A stretch of 64,000 nt of DNA from Streptomyces rishiriensis (GTDB taxonomy: Bacteria; Actinomycetota; Actinomycetes; Streptomycetales; Streptomycetaceae), in NCBI RefSeq assembly GCF_003112535.1, contig NZ_BEWA01000002.1, forward strand, positions 434,001 through 498,000, in the 5' to 3' direction. Positions 17,470 through 26,043 of the stretch are shown here, in pieces. Both the position numbers and the translations under genes were made by a program. The notes under the pieces were generated by a model. It saw only the letters and a list, made by a program, of their open reading frames with translations. It did no database searches and was not told where the DNA came from. Each line of letters opens with the position of its first letter. Position 1 is the first letter of the stretch.

Positions 17470-19047
17470 CTACTTCGCCTTGCGGGCCACCGTGAAGTGG
17501 TCGATCCGGTCGCCGGTCTCCGCGATGCCCTGGACCTTCAGGGTCGTGTAGTGGCCCTTGGGCGCGGGGGTCACGTCCACGCGCAGGAACGAGTAGTTCA
17601 GGTAGCGCACGCGCGACCAGGCGACCGTCTCGTTCTGCTTGCCGTCCTTGAGGTTGACGAACGAGGCCACCGAGTCAACCTCGTGCTCATGGCCCTCGTA
17701 GGAGTCCGGGGCGGTGAAGGCGTACAGGCTGCGGCCCGCCGCGCCCGCCGTGACGTAGACGACGCCCTCGGTCTCGGGGTAGGCCGTGCCGCCGATGGGG
17801 AGCTTCTTGGTGACGGTGTTGCCCTTGATGACGTCGGTGCGCTCGTACTGGTGGTTGTGGCCGTTGATGACCAGGTCCACCTGGTACTTGTCGAACAGCG
17901 GCACCCACTCCTGGCGCACGCCGCCCTCCGAGGCGTGCGCGGTCGAGGTGCAGTACGCGCAGTGGTGGAAGAACACCACGACGAAGTCGATGTCCTTCGA
18001 GGCGCGGAACTTCTTGAGCTGCGCCTCGAACCACTTGGTCTGGGTGCCGCCTGATATGCCGAGGTTGGCCGGGATCTCGAAGGAGACGTCGTTGGGGTCC
18101 AGCGAGACGACCGCCGTGTTGCCGTAGACGAAGGAGTAGACGCCCGGCAGGTTCTTCTTGTCGGGGCCGTTGTCGGGAAGGTTCCAGCGGGCCTCCTCGC
18201 CGCCGTAGCCGTTGGGCGAGTACCAGGCCTCCATGTCGTGGTTGCCGTACGACACCATCCACGGCACCGACTTGGCGACGGACTCGGTCTGGGCGAGGAA
18301 CTGGTCCCAGGTGCGCGAGTCGAAGACGGTGTCGGAGGTCTTGCCCTGCCCGGCGGGGTCGCCGTAGGCGATGTCGCCGGCGTGCAGGTGGAAGGCCGGG
18401 TTCTGGCCGAGGATCAGGCTGTCGTTGGCCAGGGCGTGGTAGCTGACGCCCTGGTCGCCGAAGGCCGTGAAGGTGAAGGGCGCCTTGTGGGCGGGGGCCG
18501 TGGTGAAGGTGCCCAGGGTGCCCAGCAGGTGCGGCGCGGCCGGGTCGAAGCCCGCGTGGCCGACGCCGTAGTAGTACGTCCTGCCCGGCTTGAGGCAGGT
18601 GAGCTCGGCGTGCACGTAGTACTGGGTGTGGTCGCCGCTGGCGCCGACGCCGGCCGGGGTGTACAGGGTGCGCACCTCGGCCTCGATCTTGCGGGAGAGG
18701 TCCCAGGGGTGGGCGCCGATGCGGATGAACGGCTTCTTCACCGCGACCGGGACCTGCCAGGAGACGGTCATCTCGGTGCGCGGGTCGGTGCCGTAGGCGA
18801 GGTGGCGGCCGAAGGGGGCGACGAGAGCGCCGTCGACGGTCTCGGTGTGCGAGAGCGGCTGGGTGGGAACGGCGGCCTGTGCCGTGGCGCCGGTGACGAA
18901 CGCGCCACCCGTGACGGCGCCCAGGGTGACCGCGCCGCCTCTGATCATCGTGCGCCGGGAGAACTTGGCGCGCAGATACTCGTGCTGCTCGGCCATGCTC
19001 ATGCGGTCGGCGAGCTGCTCGGGTACGCCCATGCGAGGAGTGTCCAT
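17470..19047 (-). CDS. Tat-exported purple-acid-phosphatase-like metallophosphoesterase
   Basis: 525-aa secreted phosphoesterase. The N-terminus carries a twin-arginine signal (FSRRTMIRGG near residue 30, then a hydrophobic run to ATAQA). A fibronectin-like N-domain follows (TYYYGVGHAG), then the metallophosphoesterase core. All core metal-ligand blocks are visible in order: FGDQGVSY, HAGDIAYGD, YGNHDMEAW, FFHHCAYC and INGHNHQYERT. The set fits purple acid phosphatases. I chose ATG 19047 (MDTPRMGVPEQ), which leaves a normal-length signal; internal starts at 19032 and later are possible. Phosphate regulation is likely for such enzymes, but I found no convincing Pho box upstream. Confidence 0.85.
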   Translation of the reverse strand: MDTPRMGVPEQLADRMSMAEQHEYLRAKFSRRTMIRGGAVTLGAVTGGAFVTGATAQAAVPTQPLSHTETVDGALVAPFGRHLAYGTDPRTEMTVSWQVPVAVKKPFIRIGAHPWDLSRKIEAEVRTLYTPAGVGASGDHTQYYVHAELTCLKPGRTYYYGVGHAGFDPAAPHLLGTLGTFTTAPAHKAPFTFTAFGDQGVSYHALANDSLILGQNPAFHLHAGDIAYGDPAGQGKTSDTVFDSRTWDQFLAQTESVAKSVPWMVSYGNHDMEAWYSPNGYGGEEARWNLPDNGPDKKNLPGVYSFVYGNTAVVSLDPNDVSFEIPANLGISGGTQTKWFEAQLKKFRASKDIDFVVVFFHHCAYCTSTAHASEGGVRQEWVPLFDKYQVDLVINGHNHQYERTDVIKGNTVTKKLPIGGTAYPETEGVVYVTAGAAGRSLYAFTAPDSYEGHEHEVDSVASFVNLKDGKQNETVAWSRVRYLNYSFLRVDVTPAPKGHYTTLKVQGIAETGDRIDHFTVARKAK

Positions 19048-19218
19048 GACGTCTGAAACTCGTCGCCTCCGGCTACGGGCCGCAAGACGCCGAATGGACG
19101 GTTCGCGAACAGCGCCCCATAACACATTCAATGTTCTCCCAAGGCTCCCTAACAGCCGTCTGCCCGAAATCGGGCACGATTCTTGCGAAACCGGCTCGCG
19201 TCCCTCAGGATCTACCGG

Positions 19219-19476
19219 GTGCACGACGAACTTGTTGATCACCTGACGCGTTCCACGCCCCTGCAGCGGGGCGAGGCGCTGCGGGTGATCCAGGACGTGC
19301 TCGCCTACTTCGACGAGACGACCGAGGACTTCGTCCGTCGCCGCCACCGCGAGCTCCAGGCCCAGGGCCTGGTGAACGCGGAGATCTTCGAACGGATCGA
19401 GGCGGACCTGAAATACCGTGCGGTGGCGCCGCCCGAGCTCACGCTCAGGCAACTGCGGCGCATCGTCTACGGCTGA
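19219..19476 (+). CDS. Small conserved protein upstream of glmS
   Basis: 85-aa acidic, helix-rich protein I do not recognise as a named family. It starts MHDELVDHLTRST from GTG 19219, with CAGGA 8 nt before it. Features are a run of charged heptad-like helix (ETTEDFVRRRHRELQ, about residues 34-48), then IFERIEADLKYR and a basic end, LRQLRRIVYG. No cysteines, signal peptide or membrane span. It lies 24 bp before glmS on the same strand, so co-transcription is likely. A partner or regulator of GlmS is a guess from position only. Confidence 0.7.
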   Translation: MHDELVDHLTRSTPLQRGEALRVIQDVLAYFDETTEDFVRRRHRELQAQGLVNAEIFERIEADLKYRAVAPPELTLRQLRRIVYG

Positions 19477-19500
19477 ACCGAAGCTTGGGGATACGTATAC

Positions 19501-21318
19501 ATGTGCGGAATCGTCGGATACATCGGGAAGCGTGACGTCGCTCCCCTGCTCCTGGAGGGCCTGCAGCGCCTGGAGTACCGCGGGTACGACTCGGCGGGCA
19601 TAGTCGTCACCTCCCCGAAGACGGCCGGCCTGAAGATGGTCAAGGCCAAGGGCCGGGTGCGCGACCTGGAGGCCAAGGTCCCGGCGCGCTTCAAGGGCAC
19701 CACCGGCATCGCCCACACCCGCTGGGCCACCCACGGCGCTCCCTCCGACGTGAACGCCCACCCGCACATGTCGGCCGACCTCAAGGTCGCCGTCGTCCAC
19801 AACGGCATCATCGACAACGCCTCCGACCTGCGGAAGAAGCTGGAAGCCGACGGCGTCGAATTCCTCTCCGAGACGGACACCGAGGTGCTCGTCCACCTCG
19901 TGGCCCGCGCCCAGGCCGAGAAGCTCGAGGACAAGGTCCGCGAGGCGCTGCGCGTGGTCGAGGGCACCTACGGCATCGCCGTGATGCACGCCGACTTCTC
20001 GGACCGCATCGTCGTCGCCCGCAACGGCTCCCCGGTCGTCCTCGGCATCGGCGAGAAGGAGATGTTCGTCGCCTCGGACATCGCCGCGCTGGTCGCCCAC
20101 ACCCGCCAGATAGTCACCCTCGACGACGGAGAGATGGCCACCCTCAAGGCGGACGACTTCCGCACCTACACCACCGAAGGCACCCGCACCACGGCCGAGC
20201 CCACCACCGTGGAGTGGGAGGCCGCCTCCTACGACATGGGCGGCCACGACACGTACATGCACAAGGAGATCCACGAGCAGGCCGACGCCGTGGACCGCGT
20301 GCTGCGCGGCCGCATCGACGACCGCTTCTCCACCGTGCACCTCGGCGGCCTCAACCTGGACGCCCGCGAGGCGCGCCAGATCCGCCGTGTGAAGATCCTC
20401 GGCTGCGGCACCTCGTACCACGCGGGCATGATCGGCGCCCAGATGATCGAGGAGCTCGCCCGCATCCCCGCGGACGCCGAGCCCGCCTCCGAGTTCCGCT
20501 ACCGCAACGCGGTCGTGGACCCCGACACGCTGTACATCGCCGTCTCGCAGTCCGGTGAGACCTACGACGTGCTGGCGGCCGTCCAGGAGCTGAAGCGCAA
20601 GGGCGCGCGGGTGCTGGGCGTGGTCAACGTGGTCGGCTCGGCGATCGCCCGTGAGGCGGACGGCGGCGTCTACGTGCACGCCGGCCCCGAGGTCTGCGTC
20701 GTGTCGACCAAGTGCTTCACCAACACGACGGTGGCCTTCGCGCTGCTCGCCCTGCACCTCGGCCGCACCCGCGACCTGTCGGTGCGCGACGGCAAGCGGA
20801 TCATCGAGGGTCTGCGCAAGCTGCCCGCCCAGATCGCCGAGATCATGGGGCAGGAGGCGGAGATCGAGAAGCTGGCCGAGGAGCTCGCCGAGGCCCGCTC
20901 GATGCTCTTCATCGGCCGCGTCCGGGGCTACCCGGTCGCCCGTGAGGCCTCGCTGAAGCTCAAGGAGGTCTCGTACATCCACGCCGAGGCCTACCCGGCC
21001 TCCGAGCTCAAGCACGGTCCGCTGGCCCTCATCGAGCCCGCGCTCCCGACGGTGGCGATCGTCCCCGACGACGACCTGCTGGAGAAGAACCGCGCGGCCC
21101 TGGAGGAGATCAAGGCCCGCAGCGGAAGGATCGTCGCGGTCGCCCACCGGGAGCAGGAGAAGGCCGACCGGACGATCGTCGTCCCCAAGAACGAGGACGA
21201 GCTCGACCCGATCCTCATGGGCATCCCGCTCCAGCTCCTCGCCTACTACACGGCGAAGTCGCTGGGCCGGGACATCGACAAGCCGCGCAACCTGGCGAAG
21301 TCGGTCACCGTCGAGTAG
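19501..21318 (+). CDS. glmS: Glutamine-fructose-6-phosphate aminotransferase (isomerising)
   Basis: 605-aa enzyme making glucosamine-6-phosphate from fructose-6-phosphate and glutamine, the entry to cell-wall amino sugars. The N-terminal class II glutaminase begins MCGIVGYIG with nucleophile Cys2, and TRWATHGAPSDVNAHPH holds the substrate-binding residues. Two SIS sugar-isomerase domains follow (LGCGTSYHAGMIGAQM near residue 301, AVSQSGETYDVLAAV near 347), ending KPRNLAKSVTVE, the conserved C-terminus. No glmS ribozyme is expected in actinobacteria, and none is seen in the 24-bp leader. Streptomyces usually has a second glmS elsewhere; which copy this is cannot be told from the window. Confidence 0.95.
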   Translation: MCGIVGYIGKRDVAPLLLEGLQRLEYRGYDSAGIVVTSPKTAGLKMVKAKGRVRDLEAKVPARFKGTTGIAHTRWATHGAPSDVNAHPHMSADLKVAVVHNGIIDNASDLRKKLEADGVEFLSETDTEVLVHLVARAQAEKLEDKVREALRVVEGTYGIAVMHADFSDRIVVARNGSPVVLGIGEKEMFVASDIAALVAHTRQIVTLDDGEMATLKADDFRTYTTEGTRTTAEPTTVEWEAASYDMGGHDTYMHKEIHEQADAVDRVLRGRIDDRFSTVHLGGLNLDAREARQIRRVKILGCGTSYHAGMIGAQMIEELARIPADAEPASEFRYRNAVVDPDTLYIAVSQSGETYDVLAAVQELKRKGARVLGVVNVVGSAIAREADGGVYVHAGPEVCVVSTKCFTNTTVAFALLALHLGRTRDLSVRDGKRIIEGLRKLPAQIAEIMGQEAEIEKLAEELAEARSMLFIGRVRGYPVAREASLKLKEVSYIHAEAYPASELKHGPLALIEPALPTVAIVPDDDLLEKNRAALEEIKARSGRIVAVAHREQEKADRTIVVPKNEDELDPILMGIPLQLLAYYTAKSLGRDIDKPRNLAKSVTVE

Positions 21319-21387
21319 TCGCCCCTCGCCGCGCGGGCCGACCGCGCGAGCAGGCCCCGCCGGTCCTCGGCGGCCGGGCAACCGGAA

Positions 21388-21424
21388 CGGGCCCCCCGTG
21401 CTGCCACCATGCACGGGGGGCCCG
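21388..21424. terminator. Bidirectional terminator between convergent genes
   Basis: Perfect 13-bp stem CGGGCCCCCCGTG / CACGGGGGGCCCG (21388-21400 and 21412-21424) with an 11-nt loop, between glmS (ends 21318) and the leftward transporter gene (ends 21470). It can serve both. Confidence 0.8.
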
Positions 21425-21469
21425 CTCCATTCGCCGGGGACGCCCGACTCCCCGGCGCCGGCTGCCGGT

Positions 21470-22036
21470 TCAGCCCGCGGCCGTCACGCCGGGGCGGGCA
21501 GCACGTCGAGGGAGCGCCGTGGGCCAGTGCGCCAGAGCCGCCGTCGCCGCGTACCAGGCGACCGCGCCCGCCGCGACGGCGAACCAGCCGCCCGCCTCGG
21601 TGAGTCCGTCGCCGCCGGCGAAGCGGGCGACGGCCATCAGCACCAGACCGACGCAGAACAGCCCGTAGGCCGCCTGGCCGAGCCGGTCGCCGCCGGCGAG
21701 GGTCAGGGAGAGCGCCACGAGGGCGAACAGGAGCAGGAAGAGCCCTGCGGCGTTGTCGGAGACCTGGGCGCCGGCGGAGACCGCCCAGGTGAACCAGAAG
21801 GCGCCGAGGACGGTGTAGGCGGTGCCTGCGGCCGCGTCCCGGTCGCGCAGGGCGAACAGTCCGGCGACGAACAGCGCGACACCGCCGACGTAGTGGGCGA
21901 GGGACACGGCGTCCGCGGCCGTCACGCCGTCGATGAGGTCGGTGTACCCGAGTCCGAAGGCCAACAGGGTGACGCCGAGGGCGAGTCGGCCGGCGATCGT
22001 GATGGTGCTGCTTCCCGCAGAGACGTCGTTGTCCAC
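21470..22036 (-). CDS. GPR1/FUN34/YaaH-family acetate/succinate transporter
   Basis: 188-aa integral membrane protein with six hydrophobic segments of about 18-20 residues, the size and layout of the AceTr/SatP family of acetate and succinate permeases or channels. The first segment begins after a short polar N-terminus (MDNDVSAGSST), with the family-like LGYTDLIDG loop near residue 30 and LGAFWFTWAVS near 77. A broken 28-bp dyad (TTGTG at 22063 and CACAA at 22086) lies just upstream and might be a regulator site. Substrate not certain. Confidence 0.75.
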   Translation of the reverse strand: MDNDVSAGSSTITIAGRLALGVTLLAFGLGYTDLIDGVTAADAVSLAHYVGGVALFVAGLFALRDRDAAAGTAYTVLGAFWFTWAVSAGAQVSDNAAGLFLLLFALVALSLTLAGGDRLGQAAYGLFCVGLVLMAVARFAGGDGLTEAGGWFAVAAGAVAWYAATAALAHWPTALPRRAARPGVTAAG

Positions 22037-22183
22037 GGCAAGCTCCCTTCAGGCATGTGCAGTTGTGTGAGCGATATATGCCCTTCACAAAGGCACAAAC
22101 ACCCCTACGCGTCAGTAGTCTCATCTCGCGCGCACAGGGGACCCGAAGCGCCGGGATCTCATCCCACCTGGGAGAACGGGGAG

Positions 22184-22711
22184 TTACGGAATGACGACGA
22201 CGGGGCGCTTGGCCCGCTTGGCGAGCCGGCCCGCGACGGAACCGAAGAGCCGGCCGACGAGGCCGTGCGTGGATCCGACGACGATCGCGTCGGCCTCGTA
22301 CTCCCGCCCGACCTCTTCGAGCTCGTGACAGATGTCGCCGCCGCGCTCGACGAGGATCCAGGGCACCTCGGCGAGGTAGTCCGCACACGCCAGCTCCAGA
22401 CCGAGCACCTCGGTGCGATGGTCGGGCACGTCGACGAAGACGGGCGGCTCGCAGCCCGCCCACACCGTGGTGGGCAGCCGGTTGGCGACATGGACGATGA
22501 TCAGGCCCGACCCGGAGCGATGGGCCATGCCGATGGCGTACGCGAGAGCGCGTTCGCTGGACGTGGAGCCGTCGAAACCGACGACCACCCCGTGCTTGAA
22601 GGCGGGATCGCAGGAATGACGTGCCTCTTCAGCCGCCAGGGGCTCGGCCGCCGTAGGGTCGGCGACGGGCCGCTTGCGGTCCGCGGGTTCGAAGAATTCG
22701 TGACCGGCCAT
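22184..22711 (-). CDS. Universal stress protein (UspA family)
   Basis: 175-aa single-domain cytoplasmic Usp. After a variable N-terminus (MAGHEFFEPADRKRP), the fold begins VVVGFDGSTSSERAL (about residues 51-65). The C-terminal nucleotide-binding motif reads VVGSTHGLVGRLFGSVAGRL, close to the ATP-binding G-2X-G-9X-G(S/T) form, followed by a basic KRAKRPVVVIP end. I chose ATG 22711, which gives a normal length; a longer in-frame start at 22867 would add unconserved Pro/Gly-rich sequence. Monocistronic, same strand as the transporter gene 147 bp downstream. Confidence 0.85.
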   Translation of the reverse strand: MAGHEFFEPADRKRPVADPTAAEPLAAEEARHSCDPAFKHGVVVGFDGSTSSERALAYAIGMAHRSGSGLIIVHVANRLPTTVWAGCEPPVFVDVPDHRTEVLGLELACADYLAEVPWILVERGGDICHELEEVGREYEADAIVVGSTHGLVGRLFGSVAGRLAKRAKRPVVVIP

Positions 22712-23080
22712 GGCTGTCTCGGCGTATCGATCCTTATACGGGTGGGACGGCGGTGAGCGGCGGAGCTGTCCGGGAATCCTCTTCCCAACCCCATACCCCC
22801 AAGGGTACGGCGGCACGCCTCCTGGGCCCAGTGCCCGCACGCCCCCGGTGGGGGTTCCAGGGAGCATGCACGAGCGGACGCCCGTAACGCAATGGTTGCT
22901 GCCCCGTACAGGCGGTTTGCGCGGGATTCACCGAGACCCGGACCCCTCCTGACAGTGACCGACCGCTCGAACAGGCGTTGAACCCCGTGAACCGGTGATC
23001 CCCGTGAGCCGCCGCCCGCCGACCGAGCCCCGCGGCACCGCCCCCGCCGCAGCGCCGCCGCCCAGGAAGGAGCCCGCCCG
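22712..23080. other. Gene-free spacer between divergent genes
   Basis: 369 bp between the Usp start (minus strand) and the small membrane-protein start (plus strand). It holds C-rich sequence, a short CCCCCGGTGGGGG dyad near 22844, and presumably two divergent promoters that I cannot place. No RNA gene or conserved repeat is visible. Confidence 0.5.
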
Positions 23081-23410
23081 ATGCCCTCGCCCCGCACCAC
23101 CCCCGAGCCCCGCGCCGCCGAAGACCGGACGACCGACCTGATTCGCTGGGCGGCCTTCACCTGTGTCCTGGTGCCGGTGGTCCTCCTCTGGTACGGCGCC
23201 TCCCTCGCCGGGGCCGCCGGCACCGCCCTCGGCCTCGCCGCCGTCACGGCCGTCTGCCAGGTGCTGCTGCGCCGGTCCGAGCGGTGTGCGGCCCGGCCGG
23301 CGGCCGAGGAGCCCGCGCCCGGGGCGCACCACCCGGGGCACCGCCAGCGCACCGGAACGGGGTCCCGTCGCGGGGGTCGTCACTCCGGGGGAAACTCACC
23401 GGTCGGTTGA
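23081..23410 (+). CDS. Small membrane protein upstream of adpA
   Basis: 109-aa protein with a polar N-terminus (about 20 residues), two adjacent hydrophobic segments (about residues 22-43 and 44-62, WAAFTCVLVPVVLLWYGAS and onwards), and a long Arg/Gly/His-rich C-terminal tail. ATG has a strong AGGAAGGAG site 8 nt upstream. Probably a two-helix inner-membrane protein with a cytoplasmic basic tail. No named family recognised. It precedes adpA by 377 bp on the same strand with room for a separate adpA promoter. Confidence 0.65.
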   Translation: MPSPRTTPEPRAAEDRTTDLIRWAAFTCVLVPVVLLWYGASLAGAAGTALGLAAVTAVCQVLLRRSERCAARPAAEEPAPGAHHPGHRQRTGTGSRRGGRHSGGNSPVG

Positions 23411-23787
23411 CCGGTTTTCACGCACGGACCCGCTTGTTTTCAGCCAACTTCCGGTAAGTGTGCATCCCTTGCCGTAACCACCCCTCACCCCCCGTTCCAC
23501 CTGCACGGAAAGGGCCTCGGGGGACCCGTGCACCCTACGGGGATTGGCCACCGCACCGAGGCGCACTTCCCTGCACGGCCCACGAGTGCAACGCTTCGTG
23601 ATCGAATGCTTCACGCCAAGTTGCCATGTCGACAATCTGCCGGGTAGTGAACTGGCCACGTCGGCATCGTGCGACACGTTAGATTCGATCTTGACTGTCT
23701 ACGGCGGGGGACTCGTGCAGGACCGAGGGGAAACGTGCAGGAGCGACACAACCGAGGAGCCGCGACCACCGAGGGGGGCTTAGCAGG
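23411..23787 (+). promoter_or_regulatory. Long adpA upstream/leader region
   Basis: 377 bp without a gene. It is noticeably less GC-rich than its surroundings, as expected of a large regulatory region. On the minus strand at 23609-23618 lies TGGCGTGAAG, 9 of 10 matches to the AdpA consensus TGGCSNGWWY, suggesting autoregulation. AdpA autoregulation is known in Streptomyces, but this site is only a candidate. No -10/-35 pair could be assigned with confidence. Confidence 0.5.
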
Positions 23788-25023
23788 ATGAGCCACGACT
23801 CCACTGCCGCGCCGGAAGCCGTGGCCCGGAAGCTGTCCGGGCGACGCCGCAAGGAGATCGTCGCGGTGCTGCTGTTCAGCGGCGGCCCCATATTCGAGAG
23901 TTCCATTCCGCTGTCGGTGTTCGGGATTGACCGCCAGGACGCCGGCGTACCGCGCTACCGCTTGTTGGTGTGCGGCGGAGAAGAAGGCCCGCTGCGGACC
24001 ACAGGGGGCCTGGAACTCACCGCACCACACGGCCTGGAGGCGATCTCGCGGGCGGGCACGGTCGTCGTGCCGGCCTGGCGTTCGATCACATCGCCACCGC
24101 CGGAGGAGGCGCTCGACGCACTGCGCCGGGCGCACGAGGAGGGCGCCCGCATCGTGGGCCTGTGCACCGGCGCGTTCGTGCTGGCCGCCGCGGGCCTGCT
24201 GGACGGCCGTCCGGCCACGACCCACTGGATGTACGCACCGACGCTGGCCAAGCGCTATCCGTCGGTCCACGTGGATCCACGAGAGCTCTTCGTGGACGAC
24301 GGCGACGTGCTGACGTCGGCCGGCACCGCGGCCGGAATCGATCTGTGCCTGCACATCGTGCGGACAGATCACGGTAACGAGGCGGCGGGCGCGCTGGCCC
24401 GGCGTCTCGTGGTGCCACCGCGCCGGTCGGGCGGCCAGGAGCGCTACCTCGACCGGTCTTTACCCGAGGAGATCGGCGCCGACCCGCTGGCCGAGGTCGT
24501 CGCCTGGGCGCTGGAGCACCTCCACGAGCAGTTCGACGTGGAGACGCTGGCGGCACGCGCCTATATGAGCCGGCGCACCTTCGACCGCCGCTTCCGGTCG
24601 CTGACCGGCAGCGCGCCGCTGCAGTGGCTGATCACCCAGCGGGTGCTTCAGGCGCAGCGTCTGCTGGAGACGTCGGACTACTCGGTGGACGAGGTGGCGG
24701 GCCGCTGCGGCTTCCGCTCGCCGGTGGCCCTGCGCGGCCACTTCCGCCGCCAGCTCGGCTCGTCGCCGGCGGCGTACCGGGCGGCGTACCGGGCGCGCAG
24801 GCCGCAGAGCGAACGGCCGACGGACCACGAGCCGTCTCCCCCGCCGCCACCGCCGCCGTCGCTGCACCCCGAGTCGCCCGGACCGGTGCCTCCGCAGATC
24901 CGGCGCACCGCCGCCGCGACGGCCGGGGCGATGGGCTCGTCGGCCTCCCTGCCGTCCGAGCACGCCCGTGAGGCGTACGCGACCTCGCGGGCGAGCGTGC
25001 CGGGGCAGCGCAGCGGCATGTGA
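23788..25023 (+). CDS. adpA: AdpA, AraC-family central developmental regulator (TTA codon)
   Basis: 411-aa master regulator of morphological and secondary-metabolic genes. The N-terminal DJ-1/PfpI-like dimerisation domain spans about residues 23-195 (IVAVLLFSGGPIFESSIPL; IVGLCTGAFVLAAAGLLDG). The C-terminal AraC double HTH spans about 235-335 (TLAARAYMSRRTFDRRF; VDEVAGRCGFRSPVALRGHF). A Pro/Ser/Ala-rich tail follows. Codon 225 (24460-24462), in the linker before the HTH domain, is TTA, the rare leucine codon read only by the bldA tRNA, so translation depends on bldA. This is the classical arrangement for adpA/bldH, and the downstream orn gene is also its usual neighbour. Confidence 0.97.
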   Translation: MSHDSTAAPEAVARKLSGRRRKEIVAVLLFSGGPIFESSIPLSVFGIDRQDAGVPRYRLLVCGGEEGPLRTTGGLELTAPHGLEAISRAGTVVVPAWRSITSPPPEEALDALRRAHEEGARIVGLCTGAFVLAAAGLLDGRPATTHWMYAPTLAKRYPSVHVDPRELFVDDGDVLTSAGTAAGIDLCLHIVRTDHGNEAAGALARRLVVPPRRSGGQERYLDRSLPEEIGADPLAEVVAWALEHLHEQFDVETLAARAYMSRRTFDRRFRSLTGSAPLQWLITQRVLQAQRLLETSDYSVDEVAGRCGFRSPVALRGHFRRQLGSSPAAYRAAYRARRPQSERPTDHEPSPPPPPPPSLHPESPGPVPPQIRRTAAATAGAMGSSASLPSEHAREAYATSRASVPGQRSGM

Positions 25024-25140
25024 ACGACCCCCGACGCCGGTCGGGCCGGGAGGTCCCGGCCCGACCGGCGTCCGGGCGCGCCCCCAAGGGCGCCGGACAC
25101 GGGACGCCTCAAAAGGCGACGTCAGCTTTAGGGTGGTCGC

Positions 25141-25743
25141 ATGAACGATCGCATGGTGTGGATCGACTGCGAGATGACCGGCCTCTCGCTGTCCGACGAC
25201 GCTCTCATCGAGGTAGCCGCCCTCGTCACCGACTCCGAGCTGAACATCCTCGGCGACGGTGTGGACATCGTCATCCGCCCGCCGGACCGGGCGCTGGAGA
25301 CGATGCCGGAGGTGGTGCGTCAGATGCACACCGCGTCCGGACTGCTCGACGAGCTGGCGGGCGGGACGACGCTCGCCGAGGCCGAGGCACAGGTCCTCGC
25401 CTATGTGCGGGAACACGTGAAGGAACCGGGCAAGGCCCCCCTGTGCGGGAACTCCGTCGGCACCGACCGCGGCTTCCTGGCCCGGGACATGGCGGCCCTG
25501 GAGAACTACCTCCACTACCGGATCGTCGACGTCTCCTCGATCAAGGAGCTCGCCCGGCGCTGGTACCCGCGGGCGTACTTCAACAGCCCCGAGAAGAACG
25601 GCAACCACCGCGCCCTCGCCGACATCCGCGAGTCCATCGCGGAACTGCGCTACTACCGCGAGGCCGTGTTCGTGCCGCAGCCCGGCCCCGACTCCGACAC
25701 GGCGAAGTCGATCGCGGCCAAGCACGTCCTGCCCGCCGGGTAG
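25141..25743 (+). CDS. orn: Oligoribonuclease
   Basis: 200-aa 3'-5' exonuclease of the DEDDh family that degrades di- to pentanucleotides, including the pGpG left from c-di-GMP breakdown. Motifs: [10 protein letters not shown] (residues 6-15, with the first Asp and Glu), the [15 protein letters not shown] block (Asp of Exo II) and [14 protein letters not shown] (His and Asp of Exo III). Length is normal. It lies 117 bp after adpA on the same strand. Its activity links functionally to the c-di-GMP enzyme CdgA encoded at 59532. Confidence 0.96.
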   Translation: MNDRMVWIDCEMTGLSLSDDALIEVAALVTDSELNILGDGVDIVIRPPDRALETMPEVVRQMHTASGLLDELAGGTTLAEAEAQVLAYVREHVKEPGKAPLCGNSVGTDRGFLARDMAALENYLHYRIVDVSSIKELARRWYPRAYFNSPEKNGNHRALADIRESIAELRYYREAVFVPQPGPDSDTAKSIAAKHVLPAG

Positions 25744-25860
25744 GGCTCCCGCAAACGACGTTCGGACGGCCTCGGGAAAGCCGTGCGCGAGCACCCCTTC
25801 GGACCCTGTACACTTTTTCTCGGCCGGTAGGGAGACCGCAAAGTCCAACTGCCGGGCGTG

Positions 25861-25933
25861 GTGGGTGTAGCTCAGCTGGTAGAGCACCTGGTTGTGGTCC
25901 AGGATGCCGCGGGTTCGAGTCCCGTCACTCACC
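25861..25933 (+). tRNA. tRNA-His (GTG)
   Basis: Full cloverleaf: acceptor GTGGGTG (25861-25867) pairs with CACTCAC (25926-25932). The anticodon arm CCTGG-TTGTGGT-CCAGG places GTG in the anticodon, and the T arm has TTCGAGT. G at 25860 is the encoded G-1 and C at 25933 the opposing C73, both diagnostic of tRNA-His. No CCA is encoded. A TACACT hexamer at 25809-25814 is a possible -10 box. Confidence 0.97.
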
Positions 25934-25940
25934 CTGAGTA

Positions 25941-25980
25941 ATCAGCCGGTGATCTCCTGTGAAGGAGGTCACCGGCTGAT
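25941..25980 (+). terminator. Terminator of tRNA-His
   Basis: 18-bp arms ATCAGCCGGTGATCTCCT and AGGAGGTCACCGGCTGAT (25941-25958 and 25963-25980), with one G-T pair and a GTGA loop, beginning 8 bp after the tRNA. Very stable. Confidence 0.88.
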
Positions 25981-26043
25981 CGCGTTGTACGGGCGGCCCG
26001 CGGTGTACGGGCCCGCACGGTGCGCGGGCCCCCGCTCGGCCCG

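Noticed and set aside
19048..19218. Possible Pho boxes upstream of the phosphatase
   Set aside because: Only loose GTTCGCGAACC-like words occur, without two proper 11-bp direct repeats.
19477..19500. glmS ribozyme upstream of glmS
   Set aside because: Only 24 bp separate glmS from the preceding gene, far too short for the ribozyme, which is a Firmicutes feature.
17470..21414. A single 1314-codon minus-strand frame covering the phosphatase and antisense of glmS
   Set aside because: Only the last 525 codons are the phosphatase with its Tat signal. The rest is antisense to the clearly real glmS.
22760..22862. Cyclic-di-AMP or other riboswitch in the Usp/membrane-protein spacer
   Set aside because: C-rich runs and one short dyad only; no conserved riboswitch core recognised.
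23411..23787. Further AdpA sites and promoter hexamers upstream of adpA
   Set aside because: Several TGGC/GCCA words occur, but apart from 23609-23618 they miss the consensus at two or more fixed positions. TTGACT near 23691 has no matching -10 box.
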